DNA of 64,000 bases from Myxococcales bacterium (GCA_029861865.1 JAOTYL010000012.1:62001-126000); one strand, 5' to 3'; counted from the stretch's first letter, positions 9,072 to 18,496 are shown. The notes: a model not told the origin generated them from the sequence alone. Numbers and translations are program-made.

Positions 9072-10620
9072 CGGTCAAAGCGTCGGTGGTAGCTTCGTCG
9101 GGGGCACGGCCGCGCCAGATTTCGAGTTGATGTTGGACTTTGGCGCAAGGCACGCCATCGTTCTGGGAAGCCACCAAGGCATCGATCGCTTGATGCGCTC
9201 TTGGAATGTCCGACACCTTGGCGGCCAGCTCGTATGTAGGGACGATGATCGGTCTCGGCCAGGGAGGTGGCGGCATCGCGGAAAGCCGCTCCTTGAGACC
9301 CTCCATGTCTCCGGCTCGATCAGCGGCACGAGCGAGGTAATAGTGGGTCGTCGGGTCGTCGGGATGGTCTCTGAGCAGCGCTACATCGTAGGTGTCCTGG
9401 CTGGCATACGCCTTACTGGCGTGGTGAGTCTGGATTGCGGCGACGACGAGCAAGGATAGCCAAAGCGCTGCGATCGTGAGGGTGTGGCCTCGCGTTCCCC
9501 GGACAAACCCGTGCAGCACGTACGGGACGACCGCGAGGAACAGCAAGATCGAGGGCATGTAGATGTACCGGTCGAAGCCCATCCAGAACGAGCGTGAAAC
9601 CACGGCGACTGGCGCCAGCGTCAAGAAGGCCCCGATGGAATAGATCAAACCAGGCCAGTCGCGACGTCGCACAAGACCGAAAAGCGCGAAAGCAATCACG
9701 ATGAGACCGACCCAATCGTAGAACGACCATGGGCCGAACAGAACCCAGGAGAGCGACTGCATCGCCTCGGCTCGTAGCGCCATCAACGACGCGATGGCTT
9801 GCGCGGAGAGCCTCGGAAGCGCCAACCAAACGCCGGTGTCGAGCAGGATATCGTCGGAGGTGCCGAGCTGACCGCGAAAAGGCGCGAACACCAACCTGAG
9901 AACGACATGCGCACCGACCCCAAAGGCGATGATGGCGCCATAGATCCCGCGAACGGGAGACCGATCGCGAACGGCCCACGCAAGCCAAACTGCCGCGGCC
10001 GCAATCGCGAAGGGAAGCTTCGAGCTCGCCCCGAGGAATGCGACGAGGCCGATCACCAGTTCAGAACCGATTCGACGCGACGACCCGTTCCCTTCCCTGT
10101 TCAATAAGAATGCAAGAGCAACGAGCCAGAACCCCCCAAGCAGATCCGACCGACCGTTGATCCAGACATAGGACTCGACGTGGACCGGATGGAGGAAGAA
10201 GAGGCCAGCGAAGAGCGCGGAAACAGCGTCGACGAGGCGGGTCGACGCATCGTCATCACGACTCAGCTGCTGCCGAAGAACGACGAAGAGCATAAACGCC
10301 GTCAACGCATGCAATACCCAGCTGACCGCGTGGTGAAGCCAAGCCGCGGGAGCCAACAGATGCGTCGCGAGCAGGGTCAACATCGTCACCGGCCGATAGG
10401 GCCCAACTTTGTCATCGGTGAACAAGTAATAGGCGGCGTTGCGTTTGAACACCGCCCCGAGCTCGGCCCAGTCCGCATAGAGGTAGTTGTCGACCATGTG
10501 CCAGTCGTCGGCGACCCAACTCCCCGACAGCCCAATCCAGGTGGCCAGCAACGAAACCAACGCCAACACCAGGGCGAAACCTGCTAGGCGAATCCAATGC
10601 TGTCGTTTGGTCGGCTCCAT
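9040..10620 (-). CDS. Tmtc-like polytopic glycosyltransferase (GT-C fold)
   Basis: A 526-residue membrane protein with about ten hydrophobic segments. After the first membrane span a DDWHMVDN acidic motif stands where GT-C enzymes keep catalytic acids, and a later loop reads HPVHVESYVWINGRSDLLGG, very close to the HPVH...GR(A/S)D block of eukaryotic Tmtc O-mannosyltransferases and their bacterial relatives. The C-terminal 120 residues are soluble and may hold weak TPR-like helices (DDPTTHYYLARAADRAGD). It would transfer sugar from a polyprenyl-phosphate donor on the periplasmic side. A related gene with clear TPRs is at 51538. The glycan acceptor is unknown. Confidence 0.75.
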   Translation of the reverse strand: MEPTKRQHWIRLAGFALVLALVSLLATWIGLSGSWVADDWHMVDNYLYADWAELGAVFKRNAAYYLFTDDKVGPYRPVTMLTLLATHLLAPAAWLHHAVSWVLHALTAFMLFVVLRQQLSRDDDASTRLVDAVSALFAGLFFLHPVHVESYVWINGRSDLLGGFWLVALAFLLNREGNGSSRRIGSELVIGLVAFLGASSKLPFAIAAAAVWLAWAVRDRSPVRGIYGAIIAFGVGAHVVLRLVFAPFRGQLGTSDDILLDTGVWLALPRLSAQAIASLMALRAEAMQSLSWVLFGPWSFYDWVGLIVIAFALFGLVRRRDWPGLIYSIGAFLTLAPVAVVSRSFWMGFDRYIYMPSILLFLAVVPYVLHGFVRGTRGHTLTIAALWLSLLVVAAIQTHHASKAYASQDTYDVALLRDHPDDPTTHYYLARAADRAGDMEGLKERLSAMPPPPWPRPIIVPTYELAAKVSDIPRAHQAIDALVASQNDGVPCAKVQHQLEIWRGRAPDEATTDALTATLAGLSCEP

Positions 10621-10682
10621 CCCCAGCTCTGCCGACGAAATCGTAGTATGGATGCGGCCTAGGACGCGAAGATCCTGATCTC

Positions 10683-11444
10683 ATGTTTGGCTCGAAAAAG
10701 AAGCGTCGGCGCAAGCTCATGCAAAAGCGCCTTTCGGCGGAGTGGCTCGAGATGGTGCGCGAGAACGTGCCGTACTTCGCCAAGCTCACGCCCGAGGACC
10801 AATCTGAGCTCCAAGGCTTGATGCAGGTCTTCCTCGACGAGAAGCGGTTCGAGGGCTGTGGGGGGCTTCAGATCACCGACGAGATTCGAGTGACGATCGC
10901 GGCGCAGGCGTGTGTGCTGCTCCTTCATCGAGAGACCGACTTCTACCCGAAGCTTCGGTCGATCCTGGTCTACCCTCACACCTACGTCGCCAAGGGCCTT
11001 CACGCCGATGACGAGCACATCATGACCGAGGGTCCCGAGGCGCGTCTTGGTGAGTCGTGGGGACACGGGAGCATCGTGTTGTCGTGGGACGACGTGCGTC
11101 GGGGCGCGTTCGACGTCCGGGATGGTCACAACGTCGTCTTCCACGAGTTCGCCCATCAGCTCGACGAGGAGAGCTCCGCTGGGCCTGGAGCGCCGACGCT
11201 CCCAAAGCGTTCGATGTACCTCGCGTGGGCACAGGTTCTCGGAGACGAGTACGAAGCGCTTCTCGACGCTCTAGATCACCACCGCCGAACACTGATCGAC
11301 CCCTACGGCGCGACCAACCCCGCGGAGTTCTTTGCGGTGGTCACCGAGCTCTTCTTCGAAAAACCGCATCAGCTCAAGGAACGCCATCCGGAGCTCTACG
11401 ATCAGCTGAGCAACTTCTACCGGCAAGACCCAGCGCAGAGCTAG
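10683..11444 (+). CDS. mtfA: MtfA-like zinc peptidase (M90 family)
   Basis: A 253-residue soluble protein, close to the ~265 residues of E. coli MtfA, which binds Mlc and has aminopeptidase activity. The metal site HEFAHQLD (His154, Glu155, His158) is intact, and NPAEFFAVVTELFFEKP downstream supplies the third-ligand region. The N-terminal basic stretch KKKRRRKLMQKRL and the block LTPEDQSELQGLMQVFLDEKRFEG are typical of the family. It is divergent from the glycosyltransferase gene with 62 bases between. The regulatory partner in this organism is unknown, since no Mlc homologue is present in the window. Confidence 0.88.
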   Translation: MFGSKKKRRRKLMQKRLSAEWLEMVRENVPYFAKLTPEDQSELQGLMQVFLDEKRFEGCGGLQITDEIRVTIAAQACVLLLHRETDFYPKLRSILVYPHTYVAKGLHADDEHIMTEGPEARLGESWGHGSIVLSWDDVRRGAFDVRDGHNVVFHEFAHQLDEESSAGPGAPTLPKRSMYLAWAQVLGDEYEALLDALDHHRRTLIDPYGATNPAEFFAVVTELFFEKPHQLKERHPELYDQLSNFYRQDPAQS

Positions 11445-11494
11445 CCAGGCTCTTCAGGGTGCCTCAGTGGGCCGCGTTTGCTAGCCTCCCCTAG

Positions 11495-12124
11495 ATGAAT
11501 CTGCTTCGCCTGCTCGGCCTGGTCATTCTGATAGCGTCGCTGGCAGCCTGTGGAGACGCAGCACCCGCAGCGCCAGGCACCGGCGGCACCACCGGCACAG
11601 GCGCAACCCCAGGCACAGGCGCAACCGGCGGCACAGGCGCAACCGGCGGCACAGGCGGAATCGGCGGGTCGGGCGGAACCGGCGGGTCAGGGGGGATGTC
11701 AGGCGCAGGCGGCATGGGCGGCCTCACAACCGTGGACGCCTGCAACACGGACCCGGGTGATCTCGAGGTTATCCAAATGACGATTCCGAACTTGCGCTAC
11801 TGGGCCGCCAGATGCGCAACGGTTAGGTGCGACCATCTGATTTTCGTCGACCGAGAGATGTTCGTCGAGTGCGTGACCTCATGTGTACAGCGAGACGCGA
11901 CGCCATCGGACCAACTCTCATCCGACTGTGCAAACTGCTACGGGGAGCTGGCGTGGTGCGCAGGATTCGACTGCAACACCCTATGCGCCAGCACACTCGT
12001 GGCGATATGCGGTAACGTCGCCTGTATCGGTGGCACAACCGGTATGGTCTGCGAGGACTACGACGTTTGTCTGAACGAGCTGAGCGTTTGTGCGGGGCGC
12101 GACTCACTCGATTGCTTCATGTGA
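11495..12124 (+). CDS. Gly/Thr-rich lipoprotein with Cys-rich domain
   Basis: A 209-residue secreted lipoprotein of unknown function. Signal peptide with lipobox SLAAC (Cys19), then about 55 residues of near-pure Gly, Thr, Ala and Ser (GTGATGGTGG-type) as a flexible linker, then a compact domain of about 135 residues with some fourteen cysteines, very likely disulfide-bonded. The linker is encoded by short tandem repeats of the GGCACAGGCGCAACC kind, so its length probably varies between strains. The layout of lipobox, Gly-rich spacer and Cys-rich head is common in myxobacterial surface proteins. No enzyme motif is seen. Confidence 0.75.
   Translation: MNLLRLLGLVILIASLAACGDAAPAAPGTGGTTGTGATPGTGATGGTGATGGTGGIGGSGGTGGSGGMSGAGGMGGLTTVDACNTDPGDLEVIQMTIPNLRYWAARCATVRCDHLIFVDREMFVECVTSCVQRDATPSDQLSSDCANCYGELAWCAGFDCNTLCASTLVAICGNVACIGGTTGMVCEDYDVCLNELSVCAGRDSLDCFM
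11571..11720 (+). repeat. tandem 9-15 bp coding repeat in Gly-rich linker
   Basis: Direct repeats of GGCACAGGCGCAACC and shorter GGCGGC units inside the lipoprotein gene at 11495. They encode the Gly/Thr/Ala spacer. Unit lengths are multiples of three, so copy-number change would keep the frame. Confidence 0.7.
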
Positions 12125-12161
12125 GCCCATACAATCATTCGCACGACACTACCGCCGTCGC

Positions 12162-12300
12162 AGGCACTGCCACTGACGCCGTCACTGGCACTGTCCCTGG
12201 CGCTGGCACTGGCACTGGCGCTGGCACTGACGCTGGCACTGCCACTGCCGCTGGCACTGTGCCTGACACTGTCACTGGCACTGCCGCTGTCACTGTCCTC
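12162..12300. repeat. GGCACT/GGCGCT hexamer array, intergenic
   Basis: About 23 degenerate hexamers (GGCACT, GGCGCT, GACACT, GCCACT) fill this gap between two genes. The 12125-12488 gap holds only this array and about 180 bases of nondescript GC-rich sequence with no credible gene. The reverse complement is the GCCAGY repeat seen at 1846-1887. The open frame on the minus strand through it is a product of the stop-free hexamer, not a gene. Confidence 0.75.
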
Positions 12301-12488
12301 GAGGAGTAGGTGCCCCGGGCCGCGCTGCAGGCATGTCCTCGAGCGCGAGTTCCGCAGGCGCCGGTCCATCGTGCCGAGGCCAACAGCCAACAGGGCGTCG
12401 AAATCGGTTCCTCGCATCCCCGCCGAGGATGTCTGAGCGGGCGAGGGCGTGCCTGCGGCGCGGTCCGGGGCACCGGTTGACACAGAGT

Positions 12489-14183
12489 CTACGGACTCAT
12501 CTCGTATTCGTCTTTGAGCTCGTACACCTGCTGCCAGACCCGCTGGTAGCGTCCTTCGTCGAATACCGGCTTGCGGACCATTTCGAGACAGCACTCCATC
12601 TGCTTCTCGTTGCTCGAGGGCTTCGAATACAAATTGAGAGCATGGCGTGAGAAATCTCGAACCATGAAATCGAAGATCTGATCGACCACGTCGTCCGAGA
12701 CATCGTAGATGTTCGCGTTCTCCAAGATCAGTTGCCCGTAGACGACCAACGCGAAGATCTCCCCTCCAGCCAGAAGAAAATCGATGTCCTTGCGCTGCCC
12801 CTCGTCGGGCGGCGAAGCAAGCATCATCTTCTTGAAGGCGGCGATCTGCTCCCTGAACACTGCCAAGTTCGCGGTGTCCCGGCTCGAGTAGGCGATCTCG
12901 TAATCGTGAAAGCGAATCTTGCTGAGCCCCTTGGTCGGGCCCTGGTCGAAGAGGAAATCGTCGTTAGCAGCCTGGTCCTGGCGTGCCACTTCGGTGTAGT
13001 CGCCCGGCGCGAAGAAGTAGTTCGCCATAAACTTCACGATGAGCGCGATATTGACGTGCACCGTGCCTTCGAGCTTCGGCAAAGCGCGAATGTCGACCGC
13101 AGCTTGCTCGAAGAACATGTCCTTCTCGAAGCCCTTGGCCGCGATGACATCCCACAAGAGGTTGATGACATCCTCGCCCTGCGTGGTGACTTTCATCTTC
13201 ACCATCGGGTTGTAGAGGAGATATCGACGGTCTTCAGGTGACGCGACCCGCATGTAGTCGGCTGCCCGAAGCGCAAACAGTTTCATCGCCACCAATCGCG
13301 CATACGCATCGATAAACATCTGCTTCACGTGCGGAAAGTCGGTGACATGCATGTTGTAGAGGCGTCGGTTGGCCGCGTGATCGATCGCTTCGTAGAGCGC
13401 GTGCGTGCACATCCCGATCGAAGCCCACCCGAGGTTGTACTTCCCGATGTTGACCGTGTTGAGCGCGCTGTTCCACGCGTGGTCTCCCCTGGCGATGATG
13501 TCGGCGTCGGTGACTGGATAGTCCTCGAGCTCGTACTGCGAGACGTAGTTCTGGCTCGCGCACACGTTCTTCACCAAGTTGTACTTCTCGTGCTGCGAAT
13601 CTACGCCGAAAAACACGTACTCTCCCGAGTCAGCAAGCTTACCGAATGTCGAGACGATCGCGGCCTTGTTGCCGTTTCCGATGTAGTACTTCCCGCCGCG
13701 CGCCGTGTAGCGGCCGTCACCCTTCGGTGTGAGGGTCATCTCGGTGGAGTAGACGTCTGCGCCGTGCTCTTTTTCCGACAACCCAAAGGCGAAGATGCCG
13801 CCCTGCTCGAGCGCCTTGGCCGCTCGCTTCTTGATGTCATCGTTTTCGCTCATCCAGATCGGCCCGAGACCGAGGACGGTGACCTGCCAGGTGTACCAAT
13901 ACTGAAGCCCATAGAAACCGAGGATCTCGGCAAACTCGCAGACCCGCCACGTGTCCCAACGCGAGTCGGCAGCGCCATACCCCTCGGGGGTGCACATCGT
14001 CGCGAAGATCTGCTCCTCTTTGACGAAATCGAGGAAGTCGGCGTACCAAACCCGGGCGTGATAGTCCTCTTTGATTCGGCCCTTGCCCTTGCGCTCGAAG
14101 AACTCGATCGTCTTGAGCATTACTTCGCGTGTTCGTTCGTCGGGATAAGGTCGCTGATGCTTTTTCGGATTGAGGAGAATCAT
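12489..14183 (-). CDS. acyl-CoA dehydrogenase family protein
   Basis: A 564-residue flavoprotein of the acyl-CoA dehydrogenase superfamily, longer than the usual 380-400 residues and therefore of the long bacterial class. The FAD and substrate-binding middle domain shows FGLSEKEHGADVYSTEMTL and ARGGKYYIGNGNKAAIVST, a clear match to the family block around the beta domain. The helical C-terminal half follows, with an extra ~130-residue extension ending in KQMECCLEMVRKPVFDEG. It would oxidise an acyl-CoA alpha-beta bond and pass electrons to ETF. It stands alone between the hexamer array and the hydrolase operon. The substrate chain is unknown. Confidence 0.85.
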   Translation of the reverse strand: MILLNPKKHQRPYPDERTREVMLKTIEFFERKGKGRIKEDYHARVWYADFLDFVKEEQIFATMCTPEGYGAADSRWDTWRVCEFAEILGFYGLQYWYTWQVTVLGLGPIWMSENDDIKKRAAKALEQGGIFAFGLSEKEHGADVYSTEMTLTPKGDGRYTARGGKYYIGNGNKAAIVSTFGKLADSGEYVFFGVDSQHEKYNLVKNVCASQNYVSQYELEDYPVTDADIIARGDHAWNSALNTVNIGKYNLGWASIGMCTHALYEAIDHAANRRLYNMHVTDFPHVKQMFIDAYARLVAMKLFALRAADYMRVASPEDRRYLLYNPMVKMKVTTQGEDVINLLWDVIAAKGFEKDMFFEQAAVDIRALPKLEGTVHVNIALIVKFMANYFFAPGDYTEVARQDQAANDDFLFDQGPTKGLSKIRFHDYEIAYSSRDTANLAVFREQIAAFKKMMLASPPDEGQRKDIDFLLAGGEIFALVVYGQLILENANIYDVSDDVVDQIFDFMVRDFSRHALNLYSKPSSNEKQMECCLEMVRKPVFDEGRYQRVWQQVYELKDEYEMSP

Positions 14184-14304
14184 AACCCTACTTTGATAGC
14201 ACGGGCGCGCCGGAAACCATACCTCGCAAAATCGGCAAAGGTTTAGCCAAAAGCAAAAAGGGCGACCCGCTGTGAGTCCACCCTCTCCGCGCTTGGAAAT
14301 GACC

Positions 14305-15411
14305 TCAATCTCGACGCGCCGATGGTCGGCGTCTCTTCCGCGACTTGGAGGTCAGGAAGCTGCGGATCTCCTGCGCGATGGCATCGCCGTCTTCCTCCAG
14401 GGCGAAATGCCCGGTGTCGAATAGGTAGAATTCGAGATTCTTGAGATCTCGCTTGTACGGGTGCGCGCCGGCCACTGGGAAGATCTCGTCATTCGCGCCC
14501 CAGACGATGAGCGTCCGCGGTTGATGTTGGCGAAGGTACGCCTGCCAGTCTGGATAGAGAGGTGGGTTGCTCCCGTAGTCGTAGAACAGCTGGAGTTGAA
14601 TCTCCGCATTTCCGGGGCGGTCCAGGAGCCTCTGCGTGACATGCCAATTGTCGGGGCTGATCGTCTCCGTGTTGCGAACCCCATTAGTGTACTGCCACTG
14701 CGTCGCACCCAAAGTCACCAGGAACCGAAGGGCGTCTTCGTTCGCCATGTTCGGCTGCTTGTACGCGGCCTTGACGTTCTTCCAGAAGTCGCTGTCGAGG
14801 CCCTTGTTGATGGCGGCGCGGTCTTTCCAATACTCCTTGATGGGCTCCCAGAAATCGTTGTCGATTCCTTCTACGTACGCGTTGCCGTTCTGTATGATCA
14901 GAGCATCGACACGCTCGGGGTGTTTTGCGGCCAGACGGAAACCGATCGGCGCCCCGTAGTCCATCAGATACAAGGTGTAACTCTTGAGCCCGAGCTTCAC
15001 CGTGAGTTTCTCGATGATCTCGCTGAAGTTGTCGAACGTGTACTCAAACTCGTCGACGGGAGGCATCGAGCTGTTCCCGTAGCCGGGGTAGTCTGGAGCC
15101 ACCAAGTGAAACCGGCCCGCCAGAGCGGGAATGAGATTACGGAACATGTGCGAGGAGGTCGGGAAACCGTGCAGCAGCAAGATGGTTGGCGCGTTTGGCG
15201 AACCGGCCTCGCGATAGAAGATCGATTGCCCGTCGATTTCGACCGTGCGGTACATGACCTGGGTCGTGTCGACCTTTGAAGTATGGGCTTTGTCGGCAAC
15301 CTTGGCTTGGGTCGTATCGGCGACCGTGGCCAGGGCTACCCCGCAGGCTACGACCAGCGTGATGGCGGCGAGCTTCGTGGGACTGTGATCGATGTTGTTC
15401 GATAGATTCAT
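14305..15411 (-). CDS. alpha/beta hydrolase, haloalkane dehalogenase/epoxide hydrolase-like
   Basis: A 368-residue alpha/beta-fold hydrolase with an N-terminal hydrophobic leader (residues 1-35), suggesting export or anchoring. The oxyanion block [13 protein letters not shown], the nucleophile elbow LMDYGAP with Asp rather than Ser, and the catalytic His in FDTGHFAL are visible. An Asp nucleophile is the mark of haloalkane dehalogenases and epoxide hydrolases, though the substrate is not settled. It is the last gene of a three-gene minus-strand operon, overlapping the PNPOx-fold gene by four bases, downstream of a predicted sigma-54 promoter. Expression is therefore probably induced through the PAS activator at 16908. 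Confidence 0.82.
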   Translation of the reverse strand: MNLSNNIDHSPTKLAAITLVVACGVALATVADTTQAKVADKAHTSKVDTTQVMYRTVEIDGQSIFYREAGSPNAPTILLLHGFPTSSHMFRNLIPALAGRFHLVAPDYPGYGNSSMPPVDEFEYTFDNFSEIIEKLTVKLGLKSYTLYLMDYGAPIGFRLAAKHPERVDALIIQNGNAYVEGIDNDFWEPIKEYWKDRAAINKGLDSDFWKNVKAAYKQPNMANEDALRFLVTLGATQWQYTNGVRNTETISPDNWHVTQRLLDRPGNAEIQLQLFYDYGSNPPLYPDWQAYLRQHQPRTLIVWGANDEIFPVAGAHPYKRDLKNLEFYLFDTGHFALEEDGDAIAQEIRSFLTSKSRKRRRPSARRD

Positions 15412-16061
15412 GATTCTCTTCCTTGTTCGCGTCCGCGCTCTTGCGCGTTGCGTTGTTCGATGGCCATGAGAGCGGCGAGCTCTCCCTCTAGCTCGGTGAT
15501 TCGCCGTCCGAGCTTTTCGATGACCGGATTGATCTCTTCTTCGGTGAAACGCGGCCGGATGTGTTGGGGGCAGTTCGTGTCCCAGGCCTCGACGTGAAAC
15601 ACGAACACGCGTTCGGGGCGGGCCTCGTAACCCGGATCGACGAGACGCTCGAGGAGAGCCGGATCGTCGTCGACCACCTCGGCACGGCCCCAGATCTTGA
15701 CTCGGCGCCGGTTCGGGTAATCCATGAGAAAGATGTAGGCCCGGTCATTCTCGGAAAGATTGCCCATCGAGATGTACTGCCGATTTCCGGCGTAGTCGGC
15801 GAAGGCGAGGGTCGATGCGTCAAGCACCTTGAGAAAGCCTTTGGGGCCGCCACGGTGCTGGATGTAGGGCCGCCCGTCGGCACTCGCCGTTCCCAAGTAG
15901 AACGAATCACGCTCCGCAATGAAGGTCTTGAGGTCGTTGTCGATTCGGTCGCTCCATCCGCCCCGTTCTTCCATTCGTGCGTAACTACGACGCGAACCGT
16001 TGAGTGCCTGCAGGGCCTTCACGGCTGGAGTGAATGCGATATCGCTGATTGCAGTAGACAT
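15408..16061 (-). CDS. pyridoxamine 5'-phosphate oxidase-fold flavoprotein
   Basis: A 217-residue protein of the PNPOx-like split-barrel family. [31 protein letters not shown] is the canonical flavin-binding beginning, and [21 protein letters not shown]-like sequence follows. A C-terminal coiled extension ([19 protein letters not shown]) lies beyond the barrel. These proteins bind FMN or F420 and reduce or sense small molecules; this one is not the vitamin B6 enzyme by context. GGAGAGAATC precedes the ATG at 16061. It is the middle gene of the operon between the isochorismatase-fold and alpha/beta hydrolase genes. Confidence 0.83.
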   Translation of the reverse strand: MSTAISDIAFTPAVKALQALNGSRRSYARMEERGGWSDRIDNDLKTFIAERDSFYLGTASADGRPYIQHRGGPKGFLKVLDASTLAFADYAGNRQYISMGNLSENDRAYIFLMDYPNRRRVKIWGRAEVVDDDPALLERLVDPGYEARPERVFVFHVEAWDTNCPQHIRPRFTEEEINPVIEKLGRRITELEGELAALMAIEQRNAQERGREQGRES

Positions 16062-16077
16062 GATTCTCTCCCGTTCG

Positions 16078-16755
16078 TTAGTTGGCCGTCGCTGCGATGG
16101 CCGCGAGCGCCTCTTGGGTCGTCCAGACTGCGTTTGCGAGGAAGCGGAAGTTTACGACGGCCGACTGATAGCCGTTCCCTTCCTCGACGATAGCCGCGGC
16201 GGTGGCGTCCTTTGCAACGGCCACCTCGAACCCTTGCTCGAGGAGCTCCCGGAGGTGCGATTCGGTGCAAAGGTTCGCTGACATCCCGGCGAGAATCACT
16301 TTGTCGATGCCGCGCTTGCGAAGCTGAAGAACGAGATCGTTGCTTTCGGGCCCGTACACCTTGTGCGGGCTGGTAATGATGGTTTCTCCATCCTGGATGT
16401 ACCGCTTGTATTGCTCGAGCCAGTCGGCGCCAGAGCCTTCGAAGCCCTCGAGACTCAACGCGTTCGGACGATCGAACATACCGATTTGGTGCATCAGCGC
16501 CTCGAGCGCCCCCTCGAAGTGCCAACGGTGGTCGGTCGCGTAGTAGTAGTGCGGGGAGACGAAGACCGGCAGCTTGGTTTCCTTGGCTGCCTTGAACAGC
16601 GATTCGATGTTCTCTACCGTCTTGTTTTCCGTCACGCTCTTGCCGACGACCCCCCAGGTCACGCCGCTAGGGCTGAGGAAGTCGTTTTGTGGGTCGGTGA
16701 CGACGAGCGCTGTGCGTGCGGGGTCGATGGTCATTCCGGGGTTGGGCAGTGCCAT
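16078..16755 (-). CDS. isochorismatase-family cysteine hydrolase
   Basis: A 225-residue cysteine hydrolase. The catalytic Asp is in VVTDPQNDF (Asp21), the Lys is probably in TSPHKVYGPES, and the nucleophile Cys is in GMSANLCTESHLR, giving the Asp-Lys-Cys triad of the fold. Members hydrolyse isochorismate, N-carbamoyl amides or nicotinamide; which one here is unknown. A strong ribosome site AGGAGGA lies nine bases before ATG 16755. It is the first gene of the operon, with a -24/-12 promoter at 16795-16810 and a palindrome at 16875-16902, so it should be controlled by the activator encoded directly upstream. Confidence 0.85.
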   Translation of the reverse strand: MALPNPGMTIDPARTALVVTDPQNDFLSPSGVTWGVVGKSVTENKTVENIESLFKAAKETKLPVFVSPHYYYATDHRWHFEGALEALMHQIGMFDRPNALSLEGFEGSGADWLEQYKRYIQDGETIITSPHKVYGPESNDLVLQLRKRGIDKVILAGMSANLCTESHLRELLEQGFEVAVAKDATAAAIVEEGNGYQSAVVNFRFLANAVWTTQEALAAIAATAN

Positions 16756-16794
16756 GGTGTCCTCCTGCAGACAAAGTCGGATGCCGATCCCGTT

Positions 16795-16810
16795 TGCAAA
16801 GGGCGTGCCG
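16795..16810 (-). promoter_or_regulatory. sigma-54 (RpoN) -24/-12 promoter
   Basis: On the minus strand the sequence reads CGGCACGCCCTTTGCA. It matches the RpoN consensus TGGCACG-N4-TTGC at every position but the first T, with exact GG-to-GC spacing (GG at 16809-16808, GC at 16797-16796). Transcription would begin near 16784, leaving about 30 untranslated bases before the start at 16755. The adjacent gene encodes a sigma-54 activator, which supports the call. Confidence 0.8.
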
Positions 16811-16874
16811 CGGCGTGCGCCGCTCTCTGGAGCGAAAAGAGAGGTCGATCAGCCAGCAAGACGACGAACACCCA

Positions 16875-16902
16875 CGACATCTCGTAGAACTACGAAATGT
16901 CG
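16875..16902. promoter_or_regulatory. 28-bp palindrome, probable activator upstream site
   Basis: Outer arms CGACAT...ATGTCG and inner arms TCGTAG-AA-CTACGA form an almost perfect 28-base inverted repeat. It begins six bases after the activator stop codon and its centre is about 85 bases upstream of the -24 element, a usual distance for an enhancer-binding protein site. It could instead form an RNA hairpin after the activator gene, but no U tract follows on the minus strand, so an operator reading is favoured. Confidence 0.65.
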
Positions 16903-16907
16903 GCCGT

Positions 16908-18401
16908 CTAGGCAGCGCCGGTTTTCTTGGCGATGCCGAGCTTCTTCATACGAGATCGAAGCGTATTGGGATGCAGGCCAAGGACCACGGCGGCCCCTCG
17001 ATCGCCCTCCATGCGCCATCCCGTTTGCTCTAAGACGCTTACGATGTGATCGCGTTCGACCTGATCGAGGGTACGTCGATCCGAAGACGCGCCAGAAGCA
17101 CCAGACGCGCCTGGCACCGGCGGTCGAGCCTCGAGCGCCTCATCCACGCGAAGGGTCGAGTCCGTCGAAAGGATGACCGCTCGCTCGATGACATTTTCGA
17201 GTTCACGCACATTTCCCGGCCAATCGTAGCTTTGAAGCGCCTGCTGAACTTGTTGCGGAATGTGGTCGATCCTTTTCCCTAGCTTGACCGAGAATTTCCG
17301 CACGAAGTGCGTGACCAAGCGGGGGATGTCTTCCTTGCGATCACGAAGCGGAGGCACTGTCACGGGAAAGACGTTCAACCGATAGTAGAGATCGTCGCGG
17401 AAGTCTCCGGCCCATACCGCTTTGGTAAGGTCACGATTCGTTGCAGCGACGATGCGTATGTCCACTTGGATGGTGCGCGAGCCGCCGAGCCGCTCGAACT
17501 CCCCTTCCTGGATCACCCTGAGCAGCTTCGCTTGTAGCTCTAGCGGCAGCTCGCCGATTTCATCGAGGAAGATCGTGCCACCGTGAGCGAGCTCGAAACG
17601 ACCCACTCTCTGGGCAGTTGCGCCCGTGTAAGCACCCTTTTCGTGGCCAAACAGCTCACTTTCGATCAACGTTGAGGGCAACGATGCGCAGTTGACTTTG
17701 ACGAGAGGCCGCTCGCTCCTCGGGCTCAAGTTGTGTATCGCCCTCGCAATCAGCTCCTTGCCCACGCCGGTCTCTCCGAGCACCAGAACCGTGGCATCGG
17801 TCGCCGCAACCTGTTCGATGCGACCCTTCGTCTCTGCGAGGGCACCGCTCTCTCCAATCATTTCCTCGAAGTTGTGGCTGCCCTTGATTTCCTCCCGCAG
17901 GTAGAGATTTTCGGCCTGGAGGCGCTCCTTGAGCTGCTCGACCTCGGTGAGGGCGCGTTCGAGTGCGTCCTGCTGGCGTTTTCGGTCCGTGATGTCGTTG
18001 AAGGTAACGACCGCGCCTGCTAGCTCGCCTGCCTCATCACGAATGGGAGTGCTCACGTACTCCACGGCCATGCTGGTTCCGTCCTTGCGCCAAAACACTT
18101 CGTCGTCGACGCGGTGGACCTTTCCGTCCTTGAAAGCACTATAGATGGGACACTCTTCGCGCGGATAAGTCGACCCGTCCGGTTTGGTGTGATGGATGAC
18201 TGCGTGCTGCGGCTTGCCAATGAGCTCGTCGATGGTCCAACCGAGCATCTCCGCCGCAGCCGGGTTGACGAACGTGGTCTGGCCTTCGCGATCTAAGCCG
18301 TAAATGCCTTCGCCTGCGCATCGCAATATGAGCTCGTTCTGGCGTTCGAGCGCCTCGATCGTGAGGGAAGGCTTCGGTTCGCTTGAACGTCGTCGCGGCA
18401 T
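16908..18401 (-). CDS. PAS-domain sigma-54-dependent transcriptional activator
   Basis: A 497-residue enhancer-binding protein. A PAS sensor domain occupies about residues 20-140 (ending [14 protein letters not shown]), followed by a short coiled coil, then the AAA+ domain with Walker A GETGVGKE at 209-216, the sigma-54 contact loop GAYTGA at 256-261, Walker B FLDE at 278-281 and a [12 protein letters not shown] block. A Fis-type HTH at the C-terminus includes [22 protein letters not shown]. There is no receiver domain, so it probably senses a ligand or redox state directly through PAS. The operon with an RpoN promoter lies immediately downstream and is the obvious target. Confidence 0.93.
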   Translation of the reverse strand: MPRRRSSEPKPSLTIEALERQNELILRCAGEGIYGLDREGQTTFVNPAAAEMLGWTIDELIGKPQHAVIHHTKPDGSTYPREECPIYSAFKDGKVHRVDDEVFWRKDGTSMAVEYVSTPIRDEAGELAGAVVTFNDITDRKRQQDALERALTEVEQLKERLQAENLYLREEIKGSHNFEEMIGESGALAETKGRIEQVAATDATVLVLGETGVGKELIARAIHNLSPRSERPLVKVNCASLPSTLIESELFGHEKGAYTGATAQRVGRFELAHGGTIFLDEIGELPLELQAKLLRVIQEGEFERLGGSRTIQVDIRIVAATNRDLTKAVWAGDFRDDLYYRLNVFPVTVPPLRDRKEDIPRLVTHFVRKFSVKLGKRIDHIPQQVQQALQSYDWPGNVRELENVIERAVILSTDSTLRVDEALEARPPVPGASGASGASSDRRTLDQVERDHIVSVLEQTGWRMEGDRGAAVVLGLHPNTLRSRMKKLGIAKKTGAA

Positions 18402-18496
18402 GGTTTGTGCTTGAAGTGAAGCGGACTGAGATCGACAAGCCTAGTGCTTCATTGCCGCAAAGACTACCCTCGCAGCCGAGGGAGCAAGGAGCCGAT

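Noticed and set aside
12058-12594. 178-residue minus-strand open frame
   Set aside because: It translates the hexamer array into Ser/Ala/Gly repeats and overlaps the lipoprotein and acyl-CoA dehydrogenase genes; no coding character.
13329-14246. 305-residue plus-strand open frame
   Set aside because: Shadow of the acyl-CoA dehydrogenase gene.
14461-15279. 272-residue plus-strand open frame
   Set aside because: Antisense to the alpha/beta hydrolase gene, which has a full catalytic set.
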